DNA of 64,000 nt from DATATV01 sp036268615 (GCA_036268615.1 DATATV010000147.1:14337-78336), one strand, 5' to 3'. Positions 17,105 to 25,529 are shown, counted from the first letter of the stretch. The notes: generated by a model from the sequence alone, not told the origin. Translations and numbers: made by a program.

Positions 17105-17744
17105 GGATCCCCCTGGAGATGGTCAACCGTCCGATCAGGACGTAGATGGCGTCGAGGATCAACGCGATGACAACCACGCCGAGCGTGCCGGCGAGCGCAC
17201 GGTTGACGGCGTTGACGCTGCCGATGGCCGCCAGGCCGGTGAAAATCATGTTTCCCAGGCCAGGTCCCTTGGCGTACGCGGCAATCGCGGCGATGCCCAT
17301 CAACATCTGGGTGGACACCCGCATCCCGGACAGGATGGACGGCCAGGCCAGCCGCAGTTCGATTCTGGTCAGCACCCGCAGCCGGTTCATGCCGATCCCG
17401 CGGGCCGCGTCGGTCACCGCGGGGTCGATGTTGTTCAGCCCGACGATGGTGTTGCGCACGATCGGCAGCAGCGCGTACAGCACGAGCGCGGTCACCGTCG
17501 GCTTCACGCCCAGCCCGAGGAAGGGAATGAGCAGGCCCAGCAGCGCGAAGGACGGAATGGTCAGGATCGCACTGGCCAGCGCGGTGGCGATGATCGAACC
17601 GAGCGGGCTGGTATAGACCGCGACACCGACCAGGACGCCGATGATCGCGGCCAGGATCGTGCACTGGACCACGGCGCTGGCGTGCTGGTAGGAGTCGAAG
17701 AGCAGTTCCGGCCAGCGCGGGGCGACGAAGTCCCAGAAACTCAC
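17097..17744 (-). CDS. Osmoprotectant ABC importer permease (first)
   Basis: 215 residues, an OpuCB-like permease starting VSFWDFVAPRWPELLFDSYQHAS. The GTG at 17744 is chosen because GGGGAGGGGG sits 6-7 nt upstream; an upstream GTG at 17801 would add 19 poorly conserved residues. The EAA-like loop is DAARGIGMNRLRVLTRIELRLAWP, followed by AIAAYAKGPGLGNMIF. First gene of the osmoprotectant operon, overlapping the ATPase gene by 8 bp. Confidence 0.85.
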   Translation of the reverse strand: MSFWDFVAPRWPELLFDSYQHASAVVQCTILAAIIGVLVGVAVYTSPLGSIIATALASAILTIPSFALLGLLIPFLGLGVKPTVTALVLYALLPIVRNTIVGLNNIDPAVTDAARGIGMNRLRVLTRIELRLAWPSILSGMRVSTQMLMGIAAIAAYAKGPGLGNMIFTGLAAIGSVNAVNRALAGTLGVVVIALILDAIYVLIGRLTISRGIRG

Positions 17745-18045
17745 CGCGGACCCCCTCCCCGCGCCTGCGGCTCGGTCGCAGAACGCGTCGTGTCGACTCA
17801 CCGTGTCGTATCCGCGTCACCTCGCGCAACTCATGGTCAACTCCCGCGCTGTCCGCGGGAACCGAATTTCGGCGTGTTGACCTGCGGAAACAATGTGTGA
17901 AAAAATATTTTCAGTAGACAACGAAAGACCGCACTCCTGATCCCCGCCGTTCGGCACGCCGAACCGGCTCCGGTGGTCCGGTCCGGGTTGGAGGGTGGCG
18001 CTACCGGCCGCTCGTGGCGCGGGTCGGATCGTCGACGCGGGGCCG
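17745..18045. other. Intergenic region upstream of the osmoprotectant operon
   Basis: No gene is seen. An AT-rich patch around 17893-17910 (GAAAAAATATTTTC) stands out from the GC-rich surroundings and may be part of the operon promoter, but no convincing -35/-10 pair could be fixed. GTTCGGC-AC-GCCGAAC at 17949-17964 is a short hairpin about 80 bp beyond the methyltransferase stop and could act as a weak terminator. Confidence 0.5.
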
Positions 18046-18633
18046 CTACCGGGCGATGGCCAGGAAGTGTGCGCTGGTGTTGATCAGCAGCGGGTCCTGG
18101 TCGGCCAGTCGGGCGCACGGCAGCGCCGCGTCCACCCGGGCCGCGAACTCGCTCGCACCGGCGGCGTCGAGTGCCGGCCAGGCGGGTCCTTCCACGCCGT
18201 AGACGGTGACGTCGGCCAGCCCGGCAGCGCGGATCTCGGCGCGCAGCTCGTCCGCGGTGTGCCAGTGCGTCGGGGTGAACCCGACGCGTCCGTCGTAGTG
18301 GCCCGAGGCGATGGTGGCCGTGTCGACGCTGTTGTCGTCGGTCGGCAGTTGCCGGGCGTCGCCGACCTCCGCGGTGACGCCCGGCAACGTCGCTGCCGCG
18401 TCGACGTGCGCCGGCACCACGTCGATCAGGTGCACGCTGTGTCCGTCGCGGGCGAGCCACTCGGCGTGCACTCCGGTGCCGCCACCAACGTCGAGCACTC
18501 GTGTGGGAGTGGCGAGGACCTGCCGGAGCAGTTCCTGGGTGCGCAGGAACTCCAGCCGTCCGTGCGGTGTTCTGCTGAGCCTGGTGTTCTCCGCGGGACC
18601 GCTGCCGTAGTGCCACGCGAGGTCATTGGCCAT
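18046..18633 (-). CDS. SAM-dependent methyltransferase with apparent internal deletion
   Basis: 195 residues. The N-terminal part (AENTRLSRTPHGRLEFLRTQELL) and SAM motif I (VLDVGGGTGVHAEWLA) are typical of class I methyltransferases of about 265-280 residues. Motif II (LIDVVPAHV) and GDARQLP follow, but the sequence then jumps from NSVDT to ASGHYDGRVGFTPTHWHTADEL, a segment normally about 70 residues further on. The stretch after motif III that closes the SAM pocket is missing, in frame. The product may be inactive or a decaying gene. It stands alone between the osmoprotectant operon and the divergent ABC exporter. Confidence 0.65.
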   Translation of the reverse strand: MANDLAWHYGSGPAENTRLSRTPHGRLEFLRTQELLRQVLATPTRVLDVGGGTGVHAEWLARDGHSVHLIDVVPAHVDAAATLPGVTAEVGDARQLPTDDNSVDTATIASGHYDGRVGFTPTHWHTADELRAEIRAAGLADVTVYGVEGPAWPALDAAGASEFAARVDAALPCARLADQDPLLINTSAHFLAIAR

Positions 18634-18705
18634 AAGGCATTCTGCTGGCGGTCATGACCAGCGAGCAACGACGTTTCCGCTGCCGGCCGGTCGTTGCCGC
18701 GCGCT

Positions 18706-18721
18706 GATGACATTAGTCATC
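18706..18721. promoter_or_regulatory. Inverted repeat upstream of the ABC exporter operon
   Basis: GATGAC-ATTA-GTCATC is a perfect 6-bp-arm inverted repeat 83 bp before the exporter ATPase start, in a region between divergent genes. Because the operon ends with a NarL-type response regulator, this could be its binding site. Function is inferred only from position and symmetry. Confidence 0.35.
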
Positions 18722-18803
18722 GCGAAGCGGTGACTCGGCCTCACTACCGGTCCGGTCCGGCCGGCGGCATCGTTTTCCCCAGCCAACAGGGAGAAGGACG
18801 GCC

Positions 18804-19709
18804 ATGTCAGGGGACGTGCTGCGGGTTCGGGCACTACGACACCGCTATCGGGACACCGTCGCGCTGGACGGGGTGGATCTGGATGTGGCCGGGGGAGAGT
18901 GCGTTGCCCTGCTCGGGCCCAACGGCGCCGGCAAGACCACGCTGGTGAACCTGGCGATCGGGTTGTTACCCCGGCAGGACGGGGAGATTCGGCTGGCCGG
19001 TCGAGATCCCAGGATCGCGGCGACCCGACGGCGGCTCGGCGTCGTGCACCAGGCCCTCGGCTTTCCCAGCACGCTCAAGGTAGCCGAATTGGTAGCCGGT
19101 GCTGCCATTCGCGCCGGGCGACCACGGAGTGCGGCCGGGCCGATCATGGCCGAGTTGGATCTCACCGAACTGGCCGGCCGCCGCGCTGCCCGGCTTTCCG
19201 GCGGGCAGAAGCAGCGGTTGCAACTGGCGATGGCGTTGGTGACCGATCCGGCCCTACTCGTCCTGGACGAACCGACCGCCGGGCTGGATACCGTTGCTCG
19301 CCGCCGGTTCTGGCGGATTCTGTCCGAGCGCCGGGCCCGGGGCGCCGGAGTGCTGGTCACCACTCACCTGATCGAGGAGTCCGCCGCTGTCGCCGACCGG
19401 GTGGTCGTGCTCGACCATGGTCGGGTCGTGGCGGCTGGGCGACCCGACGAACTGATCGCCCAGCTGCCTGATCGGACGGTGATCGTGCGCACCGTTGTCG
19501 GTCACGACCGGCTGGCGGCGCTGCCGGGCGTCGTGTCGACCAGTGTGGACGGTGAGTTGGTCCGACTGCGCACGCGGACACCCGAGGCGCTGCTGCGGGT
19601 GTTGCTGGCCGAGGACCCGGACCTGGCCGACCTCCGGGTGGAGACCGCGGGCCTGGCCGAAGCCGTGCTGGGACTGACCGAACCGACCGAACGGGTGGCG
19701 GCGGCATGA
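18804..19709 (+). CDS. ABC-2 type exporter ATPase
   Basis: 301 residues. Walker A GPNGAGKTT, signature LSGGQKQRLQLAMAL, Walker B LLVLDEPTAGLD and H-loop TTHL are all present, followed by a C-terminal regulatory region of about 90 residues as in DrrA/YadG-type exporters. AGAAGGA lies 6 nt before the ATG. It overlaps the membrane subunit gene by 4 bp and sits in an operon with a DesK/DesR-like two-component system. Such sets often respond to membrane stress or export lipids or antibiotics; the cargo is unknown. Confidence 0.9.
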   Translation: MSGDVLRVRALRHRYRDTVALDGVDLDVAGGECVALLGPNGAGKTTLVNLAIGLLPRQDGEIRLAGRDPRIAATRRRLGVVHQALGFPSTLKVAELVAGAAIRAGRPRSAAGPIMAELDLTELAGRRAARLSGGQKQRLQLAMALVTDPALLVLDEPTAGLDTVARRRFWRILSERRARGAGVLVTTHLIEESAAVADRVVVLDHGRVVAAGRPDELIAQLPDRTVIVRTVVGHDRLAALPGVVSTSVDGELVRLRTRTPEALLRVLLAEDPDLADLRVETAGLAEAVLGLTEPTERVAAA

Positions 19710-20443
19710 ACCGGCGGGTGTTCGCCGTCGAACTCCTCGACGAGTTGCGCGGCATAGTCCGGGAACCGACCGCACTGCTGTTCTCGGTGCTGATGCCGGT
19801 GGGCCTCTTCGCCATGTTCGTGGGCATTTTCGGCCGGGACGCCAGTGGCGGCCTGTCCGGCGGCACGTCGATGCTGGCCACCTTCGGTACCTACGGCGTG
19901 ATCGTGGTGACGATGATGAACCCGGGCATCGGAGTCGCCCAGGACCGGGAACGTGGCTGGCTGCGGGCGAAGCAGGTCTCGGCGGTGCCGATCACGCTGA
20001 CCCTGGCCGCGAAGGTCGTCGCCGCGCTCACCTACGCCTTCGGTGTGCTGGCCGCGATGGCGGCCACCGCGGCGGCGCTCGGCGTGCTGGACACCTCGGC
20101 CGGCGCACTGGTCCGGCTCGGCGCGGTGCTGTTGCTCGGCTCGTTCCCGTTCGCGCTGCTGGGCCTCGCCGTCGGCTTCCAGGCCCGGGCCGGCGCGTCG
20201 GCGGCGATCCTCAACGCCGTGCTGATGCCGGCGGCCGTGCTGTCCGGGCTGTGGCTGCCGCTGGCCATCCTGCCCGCGTTCTTCCAGCAGATCGCCCGGT
20301 TCCTGCCGACCTACCACCTGGCCGAACTCGCCCGGGCCCAACTCGCCGGCGGCGAGATCCTGCCGCACATCTCGGTGCTGGTGGCCACGACGCTGGTGGC
20401 GGCCGGGCTGGCCGCGGTGGCCTATCGTCGAGCCAGGACCTGA
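19706..20443 (+). CDS. ABC-2 type exporter membrane subunit
   Basis: 245 residues with about six membrane helices. The region MMNPGIGVAQDRERGWLRAKQVSAVPITLTLAAKV is a typical ABC2_membrane cytoplasmic segment, and the LSGLWLPLAILPAFFQQIARFLPTYHLAEL block precedes the last helix, as in permeases paired with DesK/DesR-type systems. Start overlaps the ATPase stop. Confidence 0.88.
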   Translation: MNRRVFAVELLDELRGIVREPTALLFSVLMPVGLFAMFVGIFGRDASGGLSGGTSMLATFGTYGVIVVTMMNPGIGVAQDRERGWLRAKQVSAVPITLTLAAKVVAALTYAFGVLAAMAATAAALGVLDTSAGALVRLGAVLLLGSFPFALLGLAVGFQARAGASAAILNAVLMPAAVLSGLWLPLAILPAFFQQIARFLPTYHLAELARAQLAGGEILPHISVLVATTLVAAGLAAVAYRRART

Positions 20444-20463
20444 GCAGGAACAACGAGCCGACA

Positions 20464-21609
20464 ATGAGCCCGACGATGAGCCCAACGATGAGTACGGACC
20501 TGACCGGCGAACCGGGCCCCGCGCAAACACCCGACCGGCCGTGGGGGCGCACCTACGCCTGGCTGAATCTCGTCTACCTGGCGTTGCTGGTGTTCCAGCC
20601 TGCCTTCGACCCACAGGCGGGCCGGGCCGACTGGGCCCTGGTGATCGGCACCGTCGTGATCACCATCGCCCTGTTCGCCGGCACGTTCGCCCGGCCGGGG
20701 CGGGCCCGCTGGTGGTTCACCGTGCCGGTGACCGTGCTCGGGCTCGTGGTGTCCCCGTTCAACACCGGGGCCACCGTGCTGTACGTCTACGCCGCCGCCT
20801 CGGCCGGGCTGTCCGAGTCGCGGCGCACGGCGTTTCGATGGTTCGCCGGGTTGACCGTGCTGACCTTGCTGGCCGGCGTCATCTCGTCGGTGCCGCTGCC
20901 GTGGCGGATCTGGGGCGTGCTGCCGTCGCTGCTGTTCATCTGGATCGTCGGACTGATCCAGCTCCAGTGGACCAGCGGCGAACACGAGACCGCCGAACTG
21001 CGGCTGCGCAACGCCCGGATCGAGCACCTGGCCACCATCGCCGAGCGCGAGCGGATCGCCCGTGACCTGCACGACCTGCTCGGCCACTCGCTCACCGCGG
21101 TGATCATGCGGGCCCAGCTGATCAGGCAGTTCGCCGCCGCCGACCCGGACCGGGTCGCCACCGAGGCCACCGAGCTTGAGGACGCGGCCCGCGGGGCGCT
21201 CGCGCAGGTCCGCGCGGTGGTCAGCGGCTGGCGCCAGGTCGGCCTCGACGAGGAACTGGAGTCCGCCCAGCGCACGCTGGCCAGCGCGGGGGTCGAACTG
21301 GTGACCAGCCGGGACCCCGGCGTGCGGCTCGTCGGCCCCACCGAGCACGTGTTGGCGCTGGCCCTGCGGGAGGCGGTGACCAACGTGGCCCGGCACGCCC
21401 GTGCCCGCACCTGCCGGGTCGGGCTGGAACAACACGTCGGTGAGCTGCGGCTGGTGATCTCCGACGACGGGGTCGGCGGGAGTGCGCGGGAGGGCAACGG
21501 ACTGAGCGGGATGCGCGAGCGGGTCACCGCGATCGGCGGCCAGGTGGCGCGGTTCGGGTCGGCCGGCACGACCGTGACGATCAGCGTCCCGCTGAAGGTG
21601 GCGACCTGA
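20464..21609 (+). CDS. DesK/NarX-like sensor histidine kinase
   Basis: 381 residues from ATG at 20464. Five or so membrane helices fill residues 27-165, then a HisKA_3 dimerisation motif (ERERIARDLHDLLGHSLTAV, with the phospho-acceptor His in DLHD) and an HATPase_c domain (LREAVTNVARHA N-box, ISDDGVGG and GNGLSGMRERV). The start is ambiguous because ATGAG occurs three times in frame at 12-bp steps (20464, 20476, 20488) and no strong ribosome-binding site precedes any of them. It follows the exporter permease by 20 bp and pairs with the response regulator one base downstream. Confidence 0.88.
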   Translation: MSPTMSPTMSTDLTGEPGPAQTPDRPWGRTYAWLNLVYLALLVFQPAFDPQAGRADWALVIGTVVITIALFAGTFARPGRARWWFTVPVTVLGLVVSPFNTGATVLYVYAAASAGLSESRRTAFRWFAGLTVLTLLAGVISSVPLPWRIWGVLPSLLFIWIVGLIQLQWTSGEHETAELRLRNARIEHLATIAERERIARDLHDLLGHSLTAVIMRAQLIRQFAAADPDRVATEATELEDAARGALAQVRAVVSGWRQVGLDEELESAQRTLASAGVELVTSRDPGVRLVGPTEHVLALALREAVTNVARHARARTCRVGLEQHVGELRLVISDDGVGGSAREGNGLSGMRERVTAIGGQVARFGSAGTTVTISVPLKVAT

Positions 21610-21610
21610 G

Positions 21611-22222
21611 ATGACCGGCCCGATCAGGGTGGTGCTCGCCGAGGACCAGGGCATGGTCCGCGGCGCGTTCGCCGAACTCCTTGCCCTGCAACCGGATATC
21701 GACGTGGTGGCCACCGCGGCCACCGGTGACGACGCACTGCGCGCGGTCGAGGAGCAACGGCCGGACGTGCTGCTCACCGATATCGAGATGCCCGGCCGGA
21801 CCGGGCTGGACGTCGCCGCGGAACTGCACCGCCGGGCCGATCCGGCCAAGGTGCTGATCGTGACCACCTTCGCCCGCGGCGGTTATCTGCGCCGTGCGAT
21901 GGAGGCCGAGGTGGCCGGCTACGTGCTCAAGGACGCGCCGATCGCCGACCTGGCCGACGCGCTGCGTCGGGTGCATGCCGGTGAGCGGGTGATCGCCCCG
22001 GAACTGGCGATGGCCGCCTGGGACCACGCCAGCCCGCTCACCGACCGGGAACGCGACCTGCTCGCCGAAGTGGCCGTCGGGGCCAGCAACGCCGAGATCG
22101 CCAGCAGGCTGCACCTGGCCGAGGGGACCGTCCGCAACTACCTGTCCGCGGTGCTGGCCAAGCTCGGCGTGCGCAACCGCACCGAAGCCGCCGCCACCGC
22201 CCGCGAACGCGGCTGGCTGTGA
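21611..22222 (+). CDS. NarL/DesR-type response regulator
   Basis: 203 residues. Receiver domain with acidic pair Glu11-Asp12, phospho-acceptor Asp57 (LLTDIEMPG), Thr in IVTTFARGG and Lys in YVLKDAP. A LuxR-type helix-turn-helix occupies the C-terminus (LTDRERDLLAEVAVGASNAEIASRLHLAEGTVRNYLS in its core). It is the cognate partner of the adjacent kinase and probably controls the linked exporter, as in DesKR-type systems. Confidence 0.92.
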   Translation: MTGPIRVVLAEDQGMVRGAFAELLALQPDIDVVATAATGDDALRAVEEQRPDVLLTDIEMPGRTGLDVAAELHRRADPAKVLIVTTFARGGYLRRAMEAEVAGYVLKDAPIADLADALRRVHAGERVIAPELAMAAWDHASPLTDRERDLLAEVAVGASNAEIASRLHLAEGTVRNYLSAVLAKLGVRNRTEAAATARERGWL

Positions 22223-22265
22223 CCGGCCGGGCGACACCTGCTCGGTCAGCACTGTCGACCGTCGA

Positions 22266-22292
22266 TGTCGAGAATGTGGTGTCGGCTCCGTC
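22266..22292 (+). promoter_or_regulatory. ECF42-type promoter (PPOX-fold gene)
   Basis: TGTCGA at 22266-22271, 17 bp, then CGTC at 22289-22292. ECF42 sigma factors are reported to use TGTCGA in the -35 region and CGA/TC in the -10 region. The same arrangement with identical spacing recurs at 22866 and 55560, and part of the spacer (GGCT next to the -10) is also shared. It lies about 50 bp before the PPOX-fold gene. Confidence 0.75.
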
Positions 22293-22340
22293 CCAGGGCC
22301 GACAGCGGCCACGACCGGCCGCGCGACGAGAGGGAACGCC

Positions 22341-22838
22341 GTGCAACCCAACGAGATCACCGAGGTTCTGAACCGACCGATCAGCCAGGAACTGCTGGCC
22401 CGCGACCTGACCCGGTTGGCCTACGTCGCCAAGGACGGCACCCCCCGCAACGTGCCGATCGGGTTCACCTGGAACGGCTCGGAGATCGTCATGTGCACCT
22501 CGACGAACGCGCCGAAGCTCTCGTCCCTGCGCGAGAACCCGATGGTTGCCCTGACGATCGACACCGAGGTGCACCCGCCCAAGATGCTGCTCGTCCGGGG
22601 ACATGCCGAGCTGGACGCCGTCGACGGCATCCCCGACGAGTACCTCCAGCTGAACGGCAGCTACGAGATGACGCCCGAGCAGCGGGTCGAGTGGGAGCGG
22701 GAGGTGCGGTCGCTCTACGACGGCATGGTCCGGATCGTCGTGACCCCGACCTGGGCGAAGCTGATCGACTTCGAGACGACCCTGCCGACCGCGGTCGAGG
22801 AGTTGGTCCGGCAGCGCGCGGAGCGTCAGCGCGTCTGA
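22341..22838 (+). CDS. PPOX-fold flavin/F420-binding protein (pyridoxamine 5'-phosphate oxidase-like)
   Basis: 165 residues with a split-barrel fold: LARDLTRLAYVAKDGTPRNVPIGFTWNG at the start, then PKLSSLRENPMVALTIDT, a pattern of the PPOX-like group that binds FMN or F420. The length fits. GTG start at 22341. It has its own ECF42-type promoter and lies next to the DGPF-protein/sigma pair, so it is probably a target of that sigma factor. The substrate is unknown. Confidence 0.8.
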   Translation: MQPNEITEVLNRPISQELLARDLTRLAYVAKDGTPRNVPIGFTWNGSEIVMCTSTNAPKLSSLRENPMVALTIDTEVHPPKMLLVRGHAELDAVDGIPDEYLQLNGSYEMTPEQRVEWEREVRSLYDGMVRIVVTPTWAKLIDFETTLPTAVEELVRQRAERQRV

Positions 22839-22865
22839 GCGCCGCCGGGAACTGTCGCGTCGGGA

Positions 22866-22892
22866 TGTCGAGAACCCGTGCGCGGCTTCGTC
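22866..22892 (+). promoter_or_regulatory. ECF42-type promoter (DGPF gene and sigma operon)
   Basis: TGTCGA at 22866-22871, 17 bp, then CGTC at 22889-22892, 61 bp before the DGPF-protein start. Identical spacing to the sites at 22266 and 55560. Its position ahead of the DGPF-sigma pair fits autoregulation by the ECF42 factor. Confidence 0.75.
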
Positions 22893-22952
22893 CCCGCGGC
22901 GAACATGGTCACAACTCGTCACAGTCGGCCCGACCGCACCAAGGAGAACATG

Positions 22953-23360
22953 ATGGGCAAGTACTTGCTGCTCAAGCACTACCGGGGCGCGCCGGCAGCG
23001 GTGAACGACGTGCCGATGGACCAGTGGACACCGGCGGAGATCTCAGCCCACATGCAGTACATGCAGGACTTCGCCACCCGGCTCGAAGGCACCGGGGAGT
23101 TCGTCGACAGTCAGGCACTGTCCCCACGGGGCACGTTCGTCCGCTACGACGGTGAGGGGCGGCCGCCGGTCACCGACGGCCCGTTCGCGGAGACCAAGGA
23201 CGTGATCGCCGGTTGGATGGTGATCGACGTCGACACCTACGAGCGGGCGCTCGAACTGGCCGGCGAACTGTCCGCGGCTCCGGGTGCGGGTGGCAAGCCG
23301 ATCCACGAATGGCTGGAGCTGCGCCCGTTCCTGGGCTCGTCCCCGACCGTCACGGAGTGA
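22953..23360 (+). CDS. DGPF-family (YCII-like) protein
   Basis: 135 residues with a ferredoxin-like YCII fold, starting MGKYLLLKHYRG and carrying the namesake motif in VTDGPFAETKDVIAGWMVIDV. ATG at 22953 is preferred over the adjacent ATG at 22950 since AAGGAG is then 6 nt away. DGPF proteins are the hallmark partners of ECF42 sigma factors; their biochemical role is unresolved. The sigma gene begins 6 bp downstream. Confidence 0.88.
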   Translation: MGKYLLLKHYRGAPAAVNDVPMDQWTPAEISAHMQYMQDFATRLEGTGEFVDSQALSPRGTFVRYDGEGRPPVTDGPFAETKDVIAGWMVIDVDTYERALELAGELSAAPGAGGKPIHEWLELRPFLGSSPTVTE

Positions 23361-23366
23361 CGAACG

Positions 23367-24527
23367 GTGGACGAGGCGCTGCTGCCGACCCTCACCCCCA
23401 CCGTGATCGGCATCCTCGTCCGCCGCGGAGCTGACTTCGCGACGGCCGAGGATGCCGTGCAGGACGCCCTGGTCGAGGCCGTGCGCGGGTGGCCGGACGA
23501 TCCGCCGCGGGACCCCAAGGGCTGGCTGGTCACCGTGGCCTGGCGCAAGTTCCTCGACGCCGCCCGCGCCGACACCTCCCGGCGGCACCGCGAGCTGCGC
23601 GTCGAGGAGGAGCCGGTACCCGGCCCGGGGGAGGCGGTCGACGACACGCTCCAGCTGTACTTCCTGTGCGCGCACCCGTCCCTGACGCCGGCTTCGGCGG
23701 TCGCGCTCACGCTGCGCGCGGTCGGCGGCCTGACCACCCGGCAGATCGCGCAGGCCTACCTCGTGCCGGAGGCGACCATGGCCCAGCGGATCAGCCGGGC
23801 CAAGCGAACCGTCTCGGGTGTCCGGTTCAACCAGGCCGGTGACGTGGCCACCGTGCTGCGCGTGCTCTACCTGGTCTTCAACGAGGGCTACTCCGGCGAC
23901 GTCGACCTCGCCGCCGAGGCGATCCGGCTGACCCGCCAACTGGCCGCCATGACCATGCACGAGGAGGTAGCGGGCCTGCTCGCGCTGATGCTGCTGCACC
24001 ACGCCCGGCGGCCGGCCCGGACCGGCCCGGCCGGCCGGCTCGTGCCGCTTGCAGAGCAGGACCGCGGCCGGTGGAACACCCGCCTGATTGCCGAGGGCGT
24101 CGACGTGCTCCAGGCGGCGCTGGCCCGCGACCGCCTTGGCGAGTTCCAGGCTCAGGCCGCCATCGCCGCGCTGCACGCCGATGCCAGCACGGCCGAGGAG
24201 ACCGACTGGGTGCAGATCGTCGAGTGGTACGACGAACTGGTGCGGCTCACCGACAGCCCGGTGGCCCGACTCAACCGGGCCGTCGCGGTCGGCGAGGCGG
24301 ACGGCCCACAGGCCGGCCTGACCGCCCTGGCGGAACTCGACCCGGCCCTGCCCCGCCACGCCGCCGTGGCCGCGTACCTGCACGAGCGGGCCGGTGACCC
24401 GGTGACCGCGGCCCGGCTCTATACCGAAGCCGCCCGATTGGCGCCCAACCTCCCCGAGCGTGTCCACCTCACGCAGCAGGCGGCACGGCTCAACGCGCAA
24501 TTGCGCGGTTGCCCGGAAGATGGTTAA
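23367..24527 (+). CDS. ECF42-group RNA polymerase sigma factor
   Basis: 386 residues. Region 2 (FATAEDAVQDALVEAVRGWPDDPPRDPKGWL in its core) and region 4 (LTLRAVGGLTTRQIAQAYLVPEATMAQRISRAKR) are followed by a long C-terminal extension with TPR-like helices and the family element VFNEGYSGD. The extension is the diagnostic feature of ECF42 and replaces an anti-sigma factor in control. GTG start at 23367. A second ECF42 factor is encoded at 56459, so the window has two modules with the same promoter type. Confidence 0.9.
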   Translation: MDEALLPTLTPTVIGILVRRGADFATAEDAVQDALVEAVRGWPDDPPRDPKGWLVTVAWRKFLDAARADTSRRHRELRVEEEPVPGPGEAVDDTLQLYFLCAHPSLTPASAVALTLRAVGGLTTRQIAQAYLVPEATMAQRISRAKRTVSGVRFNQAGDVATVLRVLYLVFNEGYSGDVDLAAEAIRLTRQLAAMTMHEEVAGLLALMLLHHARRPARTGPAGRLVPLAEQDRGRWNTRLIAEGVDVLQAALARDRLGEFQAQAAIAALHADASTAEETDWVQIVEWYDELVRLTDSPVARLNRAVAVGEADGPQAGLTALAELDPALPRHAAVAAYLHERAGDPVTAARLYTEAARLAPNLPERVHLTQQAARLNAQLRGCPEDG

Positions 24528-24569
24528 GCAACTACTTGACTATTGGTGCGACGCCCGTAAGGTTAAGCA
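24522..24569 (+). promoter_or_regulatory. ArsR-gene promoter with flanking direct repeats
   Basis: TTGACT (24536-24541), 16 bp and TAAGGT (24558-24563) form a promoter whose start point would fall at about 24570, next to the GTG start at 24571, so the mRNA may be leaderless. GGTTAAGCA occurs exactly twice, at 24522-24530 and 24561-24569, bracketing the promoter; these are likely operator half-sites for the encoded ArsR repressor. The first copy overlaps the sigma-factor stop codon. Confidence 0.6.
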
Positions 24570-24570
24570 T

Positions 24571-24897
24571 GTGCCTAACCAACGGGAACCCCTTGACCAG
24601 GTGTTCAAGGCGTTGGCCGATCCGAGCCGGCGGCTGATGATCGAACGCCTTGTTCGGGGCCCGGCGTCGGTGGGTGAGCTGGCCGAGCCGTTGGAGATGT
24701 CGCTGCCGGCGGTCCTCCAGCATCTCCAGGTGCTCCAGGACTGCGGGCTGGTGCGGACCGAGAAGGTCGGCCGGACCCGGACCTGCCAGCTGGCACCCGA
24801 GGAACTGCGGTCGGCGGAGAACTGGCTGCACCAGCAGCGCACCGCCTGGGAGGCCAGGCTCGATCGCCTCGGTGACCTCCTTGGCGACGAACCGTAG
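24571..24897 (+). CDS. ArsR-family winged-helix repressor
   Basis: 108 residues from GTG at 24571: LDQVFKALADPSRRLMIERLVRGPASVGELAEPL, then the recognition helix MSLPAVLQHLQVLQDCGLVRTEKVGRTRTCQL. No metal-site Cys pairs are present, so it is the metal-independent type that commonly controls a downstream AHSA1/SRPBCC gene. That gene follows after 53 bp. An upstream ATG at 24520 is unlikely, as it would overlap the sigma gene and lie before the promoter. Confidence 0.88.
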   Translation: MPNQREPLDQVFKALADPSRRLMIERLVRGPASVGELAEPLEMSLPAVLQHLQVLQDCGLVRTEKVGRTRTCQLAPEELRSAENWLHQQRTAWEARLDRLGDLLGDEP

Positions 24898-24950
24898 ACC
24901 CATCAGGCAGGACCCAGCTGACAGATCGATCGGACAAGGAGCTGAGCACC

Positions 24951-25409
24951 ATGACCGAACACACCGTCAAGCACCACACGTTCACCATCGAGCGCACCTA
25001 CCCCGCCACGGTGGCCAGGGTGTTCCGGGCGTGGTCGGACCCGGACGTGAAGGGCCGCTGGTTCGCCGGTGCGGGCAACAAGTACGAACTCGACTTCCGG
25101 GTGGGCGGCATCGAGGTCAACCGGGCTGTCGCGCCCGGCGGCACGGTCATGGTGTTCGAGTCGCGTTACCACGACATCGTCGCGGGGGAGCGGATCGTCT
25201 ACAACTCGACGCTGTCCGGGGACGGTGTGGTGTCGACGGTGTCGCTGACGACGGTGGAGTTCTGTGCCGGGGGTGACGCGACCCGCCTGGTGCTCGTCGA
25301 GCAGGGCACCTTCCTGGACGGGCAGGAGCAGCCGGGTTGGCGGGAACAGGGCACCAGCAACTGGCTGGACGCACTGGGCGCCGAACTGCGGGCCGTTGGC
25401 GCGTCATGA
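24951..25409 (+). CDS. SRPBCC (AHSA1-like) domain protein
   Basis: 152 residues of the activator-of-Hsp90 ATPase 1-like START-superfamily fold: FTIERTYPATVARVFRAWSDPDVKGRWFAG at the start, and GTFLDGQEQPGWREQGTSNWLDALGAEL at the end. Proteins of this pattern are usually co-encoded with ArsR regulators as here and probably bind a hydrophobic ligand. RBS AAGGAG lies upstream of the ATG. Confidence 0.88.
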   Translation: MTEHTVKHHTFTIERTYPATVARVFRAWSDPDVKGRWFAGAGNKYELDFRVGGIEVNRAVAPGGTVMVFESRYHDIVAGERIVYNSTLSGDGVVSTVSLTTVEFCAGGDATRLVLVEQGTFLDGQEQPGWREQGTSNWLDALGAELRAVGAS

Positions 25410-25529
25410 TCGCACCGGGCGCACCATGGCCCGATGCGCCCGCCCGACGGTGACAGATCCGCCGGCTGCGCGGCGTTTCCTGACCAGCCTGGAGGGCGCC
25501 GGGCGATTGGCGTCGATCACCGCGGAGGG

